From contig DALTWF010000050.1 of the NCBI GenBank assembly GCA_029987235.1, positions 1 through 8,397 of the forward strand: a stretch of 8,397 nt of DNA, read 5' to 3'. Shown here one piece after another: positions 4,722 through 8,397 of this stretch. The stretch is from Methanocorpusculum sp. (GTDB lineage Archaea > Halobacteriota > Methanomicrobia > Methanomicrobiales > Methanocorpusculaceae). The first letter of the stretch is position 1. Each line of letters opens with the position of its first letter. The position numbers and the translations under genes were made by a program. The notes beneath the pieces were generated by a model. It made no database searches. It was not told the origin of the DNA and saw nothing but the letters and a program-made list of their open reading frames with translations.

Positions 4722-6035
4722 ATGGCAAAATACAATGACGTAATTGATCTTTACGACGACAACGGCAAACTCTTAAAGAGCAACGTTGCACTCGACAAGA
4801 TCAGCCCGCTGGTAAACCCGGCAATCAGAAACATCGTTGACACTGCAAAGAGATCCGTCGCAGTCAACCTCGGCGGCATGCAGGACGCACTCAAGACCGG
4901 AAAGATCGGCAAACACCAGCAGATTCTCGGCCGCGAACTTGACCTCGACATCGTCGGCAACGTCGACGCAGTCGAAGCAAAGATTAAAGAGTACGTCTCC
5001 GTCGGTGACGAAGAAGCAGAAATCAAACGCTTCAACGGCGGCAAACTTCTCTTAGTCAAAGTCCCGAAGGCACGTATCGAGGCAGCAGCAACCTACGACG
5101 CAGCACTTACCTCTGTCGCAGCAGCAACCACCTACGCAGTCGTCGAGCAGTTCAAAGTCGACATGTTCGATGCATCTACCGTCAAGGCAGCAGCATTCGG
5201 TACCTACCCGGTTACCATGGACCTTGCAGGTGGAGCATGCTCTATGATTATGTCCATCCCGCAGAACAACGAGTCCCTCGGTTACGCACTTCGTAACATC
5301 CCGTCCAACCAGTCTGTAATGATGACCCACCGCAACGCAATGCAGGGTGCAGCACTTGCAGCAACTTTCGAGCAGGCAGGAGAATTCGAAATGGGTAACG
5401 CAATCGGCCCGTTCGAGCGTGCACAGCTCTTAATCTACGCATACCAGGGATTAAACGCAAACAACATGGTCTACGACCTCGTCAAAGAGAACGGCAAGAC
5501 CGGTACCGTCGGTACTGTTCTTCAGTCCTTAGTTGCACGTGCAGTTGAAGACAAAGTCATCAAGCAGGGAACCACCTCTACCAAGACTGGCTACTTCAAG
5601 GCATACGAGACCAAAGACCCGATGCTCTGGAATGCATACGCATCTGCCGGAACCCTCGCAGCAACCATGGTTAACTGTGGTGCTGGACGTTTCGCACAGG
5701 CAGTATCCTCCACTATGCTCTACTTCAACGATTTACTCGAACACGAAACTGGACTGCCAGGTGCAGACTTCGGTCGTGTCATGGGTGCATCTGTCGGATT
5801 CTCCTTCTTCTCCCACTCCATCTACGGTGGTGGCGGACCGGGTATCTTCAACGGTAACCACGTCGTTACCAGACACGCAGCAGGTAACTGTATGCCGTGT
5901 ATCGTTGCAGCATGTGCACTTGATGCAGGAACTCAGATGTTCTCTCCGGAAGGAACCGCAAAGATCTTTGCAGATACCTACGGTCAGATCCCAGAGTTCG
6001 CAAAGCCGCTCCAGGCAATTGCAAAAGCACTTTAA
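4722..6035 (+). CDS. mcrB: Methyl-coenzyme M reductase subunit beta
   Basis: A 437-residue beta subunit of the hexameric (alpha-beta-gamma)2 enzyme that reduces methyl-coenzyme M with coenzyme B to methane and the heterodisulfide, using nickel cofactor F430. The N-terminus MAKYNDVIDLYDDNGKLL is the standard McrB start and supports the ATG at 4722. The active-site segment SFFSHSIYGGGGPG lies at about 361-374. Its Phe362 and Tyr368 correspond to Phe-beta361 and Tyr-beta367 of the Methanothermobacter enzyme. The following NGNHVVTRHAAGNCMPC is also typical. Codons are strongly biased (GCA for Ala, GTC and AAC frequent), as expected for one of the most abundant proteins in a methanogen. It is the first gene of the operon, behind a long, possibly structured leader. 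It works in the cytoplasm. Confidence 0.98.
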   Translation: MAKYNDVIDLYDDNGKLLKSNVALDKISPLVNPAIRNIVDTAKRSVAVNLGGMQDALKTGKIGKHQQILGRELDLDIVGNVDAVEAKIKEYVSVGDEEAEIKRFNGGKLLLVKVPKARIEAAATYDAALTSVAAATTYAVVEQFKVDMFDASTVKAAAFGTYPVTMDLAGGACSMIMSIPQNNESLGYALRNIPSNQSVMMTHRNAMQGAALAATFEQAGEFEMGNAIGPFERAQLLIYAYQGLNANNMVYDLVKENGKTGTVGTVLQSLVARAVEDKVIKQGTTSTKTGYFKAYETKDPMLWNAYASAGTLAATMVNCGAGRFAQAVSSTMLYFNDLLEHETGLPGADFGRVMGASVGFSFFSHSIYGGGGPGIFNGNHVVTRHAAGNCMPCIVAACALDAGTQMFSPEGTAKIFADTYGQIPEFAKPLQAIAKAL

Positions 6036-6037
6036 AC

Positions 6038-6056
6038 CTGTTATCTCGCATAACGG
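6038..6056 (+). other. Hairpin 1 in the mcrB-mcrD gap
   Basis: CTGTTAT (6038-6044) pairs with ATAACGG (6050-6056) around the loop CTCGC. This is seven pairs including one G-U, beginning two nt after the mcrB stop. There is no following T-run, so it is not a typical terminator. An RNA processing or 3'-end protecting element for mcrB mRNA is an alternative. The structure is read directly from the sequence; the role is inference. Confidence 0.5.
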
Positions 6057-6058
6057 TT

Positions 6059-6075
6059 TCAAACTGAGTGTTTGA
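6059..6075 (+). other. Hairpin 2 in the mcrB-mcrD gap, abutting the mcrD ribosome-binding site
   Basis: TCAAAC (6059-6064) pairs with GTTTGA (6070-6075) around the loop TGAGT, six Watson-Crick pairs. The 3' strand runs directly into GGAG (6076-6079), the mcrD ribosome-binding site, and includes the GA that would extend that site. It starts only two nt after hairpin 1. It could lower or tune initiation at mcrD. Confidence 0.5.
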
Positions 6076-6084
6076 GGAGATTGA

Positions 6085-6561
6085 ATGACTGAAGAAACAA
6101 CCTATCCGCAACTGAGAATCACCCCGTCGAGATACCTGAATCCGGAGACGACCGAGCTTCTGCTCAACAAGATCTACGGACATGGAGGTATCCGTCGCTT
6201 AATCCTGAATGGTCCGAATCTACCGGTCACCGTTCCGTACGGTCCGGCACGCGGAACTCCGAACGAGAACAGCTATCGCCGTAACATTACTGTCTGCGGC
6301 GAAGAGTTTGAACTCCATGTACATGTCGGAGACATTCTCATTGAACTTGAGAATGGCACGGGCATTGCAGGGATTAAGAAAACGTGTGATGAAGTATTTG
6401 CTGATAAATTCCCGTATCGCCTTGCTGAAGGCAAATTCATGCGTTCAAATTTCACACTGACAGACTATGCCAAATTCGGTAAAGTCGATGACGAAAGAAT
6501 CCTTGGAATGAGCGATCCGAAAAGCAAACAGCGCCCAGTAATCTTACAGGGAACCAAATAA
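6085..6561 (+). CDS. mcrD: Methyl-coenzyme M reductase operon protein D
   Basis: A 158-residue McrD. The protein is not part of the mature reductase. It associates with the enzyme or its apo-form and is thought to help in assembly or F430 delivery, but its exact role is not settled. Family features are LNGPNLPVTVPYGPARG (41-57), RRNITVCGEEFELHVHVGDI (split 65-74 and 75-84) and IELENG (86-91). The start is fixed by GGAG (6076-6079) five nt before the ATG. The stop overlaps the start of mcrC by one base (TAATG), so mcrC is probably translated by re-initiation. Codon use is visibly less optimised than in mcrB, mcrG and mcrA, in line with lower expression. Confidence 0.95.
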   Translation: MTEETTYPQLRITPSRYLNPETTELLLNKIYGHGGIRRLILNGPNLPVTVPYGPARGTPNENSYRRNITVCGEEFELHVHVGDILIELENGTGIAGIKKTCDEVFADKFPYRLAEGKFMRSNFTLTDYAKFGKVDDERILGMSDPKSKQRPVILQGTK

Positions 6562-7187
6562 TGCCGCTCGGACGTGTAACTCAATTAGTCGACTGCAGGC
6601 ACAGTATGGGTATGGGCAAGGGCGGGTCTCTTGCTCAGAGGGGAACCATATCTGAATGCAAACATCCTGATGTTATCATTGTCGGGATGTCTCCAGGACG
6701 GAGACATATTACCAAACCCGTCTGCGATATCACGTCGGCACTGCGGCAGCAGGGGATTGAATACAGCGTAAGTACCCTGGTGCTGAACGCGGGCAGCGGG
6801 GTTCCGTCGGATGCAGAAATCGGCGGAGTTGCCCTTGGATCCAACTTCGGTATCACAGACCGTGAAATTGAACAGATTGAACGCCATAAGGTGGCGGTAT
6901 TACACCATGGAAACATCCAGTCGCATGTTGTCCACAAATCACGAAAGATTCTGCAGGAGTGCAGCGTTGACGCTGTAGTCGTCTGCCAGGCTCCGGTTGA
7001 TTTCGAGGACTTTGCGAAAGCGGGAGTGAAGACAGCTTATGTCATGCCCAAGCCCGAGAACATTCGGACCAAAGGCACGATCAAGGGTCTTGTCGTCGGG
7101 ATCACCCGAGGTCAGACTCCAAGCAGGATAGCGATGTCCAACGTCGTTCATGAAGTATTACGAATAATGAAAGAACACAAAAATTAA
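6561..7187 (+). CDS. mcrC: Methyl-coenzyme M reductase operon protein C (activation complex component)
   Basis: A 208-residue McrC. By family knowledge it copurifies with the ATP-dependent complex (with the A2/AtwA ATPase and methanogenesis marker proteins) that reduces F430 nickel to the active Ni(I) state, and it has been linked to iron-sulfur clusters. Visible motifs are DCRHSMGMGKGGSLAQRGTI (11-30), DVIIVGMSPGRRHITKPVCD (37-56), the glycine-rich NAGSGVPSDAEIGGVALGSN (76-95) and VLHHGNIQSHVVHK (113-126). Cysteines stand at 12, 33, 55, 134 and 142, available for metal or cluster binding. The start overlaps the mcrD stop and has only a weak AGG (6548-6550) upstream. Codon bias is weaker than in the structural genes. 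Confidence 0.94.
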   Translation: MPLGRVTQLVDCRHSMGMGKGGSLAQRGTISECKHPDVIIVGMSPGRRHITKPVCDITSALRQQGIEYSVSTLVLNAGSGVPSDAEIGGVALGSNFGITDREIEQIERHKVAVLHHGNIQSHVVHKSRKILQECSVDAVVVCQAPVDFEDFAKAGVKTAYVMPKPENIRTKGTIKGLVVGITRGQTPSRIAMSNVVHEVLRIMKEHKN

Positions 7188-7192
7188 GGTGA
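7188..7192 (+). promoter_or_regulatory. Ribosome-binding site of mcrG
   Basis: GGTGA follows directly after the mcrC stop and lies 8 nt before the mcrG ATG. It matches the GGTGAT part of the archaeal anti-16S sequence. This gives mcrG its own initiation signal, unlike mcrC, which depends on overlap. Confidence 0.65.
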
Positions 7193-7200
7193 ATTAAACT

Positions 7201-7965
7201 ATGGCATACGTACCACAGTATGGTCCAGGAACTTCCCGTGTTGCGGAAGTCCGCCGTAACCAGATGAACCCGAGTGTCAAGCTCGAAAAGATGCGGAACA
7301 TCACCGATGAGGACCTTGTCCTTATCATGGGACACCACGCACCGGGAGCAGCATACGGATCTGCACACCCACCATTAGCAGAACAGGGAGAACCAGACTG
7401 CCCGATCAGAAAGCTCGTTAAGCCGACTGAAGGTGCAAAGGCTGGTGACCGTGTAAGATATATCCAGTTCGCCGACTCGATGATGAACGCACCGTGTCAG
7501 CCGTACCAGAGAACTTACCTCGAGATGTACCGCTACCGCGGTATCGACCCAGGAACACTTTCCGGCCGTCAGATTATTGAATGCCGTGAGAGAGATCTCG
7601 AAAAGTACGCACGTGAACTTGTTGAATCCAACCTCTTCGACCCGGCAACCGTTGGTATCCGCGGTGCAACTGTCCACGGACACTCCCTCCGTCTCGCAGA
7701 GAACGGAATGATGTTCGATGCAGTACAGCGCTGTATCCTTGACACTGACGGCGTCGTCAAGTACGTTAAGGACCAGGTCGGTGTCCCGCTTGACCGCAAG
7801 GTCGCAGTCGGCAAACCGATGGACGCAGAATGGCTCAAGAACAACACTCCGATGTACCACTCCCTTGTTGGAACTGCATTCCGCTCTGACAAAGAATACG
7901 TTGCATACGTCCAGCGCATCCACGCACTCCGTACCAAATACGGATTCATGCCGAAGGAGGACTAA
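7201..7965 (+). CDS. mcrG: Methyl-coenzyme M reductase subunit gamma
   Basis: A 254-residue gamma subunit of the methane-forming reductase. The N-terminus AYVPQYGPGTSRVAEVRRNQ (2-21) is characteristic. MGHHAPG (43-49), LSGRQIIECRERD (120-132) and GATVHGHSLRL (155-165) line the F430 and coenzyme B site. With an offset of three, Leu120, Ser121 and Arg123 correspond to gamma-117, -118 and -120 of the Methanothermobacter enzyme, which hold F430 carboxylates. The C-terminus HALRTKYGFMPKED is typical. Length is within the usual 245-260. The gene sits 13 nt after mcrC and 2 nt before mcrA, and its final codons contain the mcrA ribosome-binding site. Codon bias is again strong. Confidence 0.98.
   Translation: MAYVPQYGPGTSRVAEVRRNQMNPSVKLEKMRNITDEDLVLIMGHHAPGAAYGSAHPPLAEQGEPDCPIRKLVKPTEGAKAGDRVRYIQFADSMMNAPCQPYQRTYLEMYRYRGIDPGTLSGRQIIECRERDLEKYARELVESNLFDPATVGIRGATVHGHSLRLAENGMMFDAVQRCILDTDGVVKYVKDQVGVPLDRKVAVGKPMDAEWLKNNTPMYHSLVGTAFRSDKEYVAYVQRIHALRTKYGFMPKED
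7956..7960 (+). promoter_or_regulatory. Ribosome-binding site of mcrA inside the end of mcrG
   Basis: GGAGG, the strongest Shine-Dalgarno match in the window, lies 7 nt before the mcrA ATG and encodes part of the mcrG C-terminus. It supports tight coupling and stoichiometric production of gamma and alpha subunits. Confidence 0.8.
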
Positions 7966-7967
7966 AC

Positions 7968-8397
7968 ATGGCACAGGTAGAAAAAACCCAGAAGCTTTTC
8001 CTTGAAGCATTAAAGCAGAAATTCCCGAAGCAGGATGTCGAGTCTACCAAGACCGAGTTCTACAAGTTCGGTGGAATTCACCAGTCTGCACGTAAGGAAG
8101 AATTCCTCAAAGAGAACGAGGCAATCGTTGCAAAGAGAGGAATCTCCATGTACGACCCGGAGCACTGCCACTTAGCAGGTGTCCCGATGGGTCAGAGACA
8201 GATTATGTCCTACGAAGTCTCCGGAACCGGTGTCTTCGTAGAAGGTGATGATCTTCACTTCGTCAACAACGCTGCAATGCAGCAGATGTGGGATGATATC
8301 CGCAGAACCGTAATCGTATCCATGGATATGGCACACCAGACTCTGCAGAAGCGTCTCGGCAAAGAAGTTACTCCGGAAACCATTTCCGAATACCTCC
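7968..8397 (+). CDS. mcrA: Methyl-coenzyme M reductase subunit alpha, 5' part cut by window edge
   Basis: 143 complete codons plus one base of the alpha subunit, the chain that supplies most of the active site. I translated it by hand from the ATG at 7968. Diagnostic pieces are FYKFGGIHQSARKEEF (31-46), GVPMGQRQIMSYEVSGT (71-87), VEGDDLHFVNNAAMQQMWDD (split 91-100 and 101-110), and RLGKEVTPETISEYL (129-143). The part holding the glutamine that ligates F430 nickel (alpha-147 in Methanothermobacter), the coenzyme M and coenzyme B residues and the methylated positions is beyond the window. The axial glutamine should follow about a dozen residues later. Compared with my recollection of the Methanothermobacter protein, the segment PEHCHLAG (62-69) has about four extra residues including His-Cys-His. 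The full protein is normally 550-570 residues. Confidence 0.97.
   Translation, partial: MAQVEKTQKLFLEALKQKFPKQDVESTKTEFYKFGGIHQSARKEEFLKENEAIVAKRGISMYDPEHCHLAGVPMGQRQIMSYEVSGTGVFVEGDDLHFVNNAAMQQMWDDIRRTVIVSMDMAHQTLQKRLGKEVTPETISEYL

Noticed and set aside
5533..6075. 180-codon frame overlapping mcrB in another + frame
   Set aside because: It is a shadow of the strongly codon-biased mcrB. It has Ser/Thr/Gln-rich composition, no family and no ribosome-binding site.
7375..8010. 211-codon - strand frame opposite mcrG and the mcrA start
   Set aside because: It is antisense to two certain genes and Val/Cys/Leu-rich only because of the codon bias of mcrG. There is no promoter or ribosome-binding site.

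Overview
The window comes from a methanogenic archaeon. It carries most of a methyl-coenzyme M reductase operon in the order mcrB-mcrD-mcrC-mcrG-mcrA on the + strand, facing away from a typically archaeal translation and transcription gene cluster on the - strand. Protein sequence features, gene order and moderate GC content suit the order Methanomicrobiales (a Methanocorpusculum-like organism is plausible). That placement is from memory of the families, not from a search.

Left part (1-4252, - strand). Read in the direction of transcription, the genes are trmY, pus10, rpl21e (eL21), rpoF (Rpo4), a DUF655 protein, ksgA/rsmA (Dim1) and a HemK2/PrmC-type release-factor methyltransferase that runs off the left edge. 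Most gaps are 7-15 nt or ATGA overlaps, with 45 nt before rpoF, so this looks like one operon. The theme is tRNA T-loop modification (Pus10 makes pseudouridine 54, TrmY methylates it), the ribosome, RNA polymerase, and rRNA and release-factor methylation. The last two genes show a strong A+C bias on the + strand and follow an oligo-U tract, so they may be partly separate from the genes upstream.

Centre (4253-4721). A 469-bp gap without a convincing gene separates the divergent units. It holds a candidate promoter for trmY and a candidate TATA box (4521-4526) for mcr. The mcr box predicts transcription from about 4550, giving a leader of about 170 nt. That leader can be folded by hand into a compact three-way junction (4551-4608) followed by an 8-bp long-range stem (4614-4621 with 4653-4660). 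This candidate structured leader is the most interesting unexplained feature of the window.

Right part (4722-8397, + strand). mcrB, mcrG and mcrA encode the beta, gamma and alpha subunits of the enzyme that releases methane from methyl-coenzyme M and coenzyme B. mcrC encodes a component of the ATP-dependent activation machinery, and mcrD an accessory protein. mcrA is cut by the right edge after 143 codons. The mcrB-mcrD gap is almost filled by two back-to-back hairpins, the second abutting the mcrD ribosome-binding site. This could uncouple the output of the accessory genes from that of the structural genes.

No tRNA, rRNA, CRISPR array, insertion sequence or prophage sign was seen.
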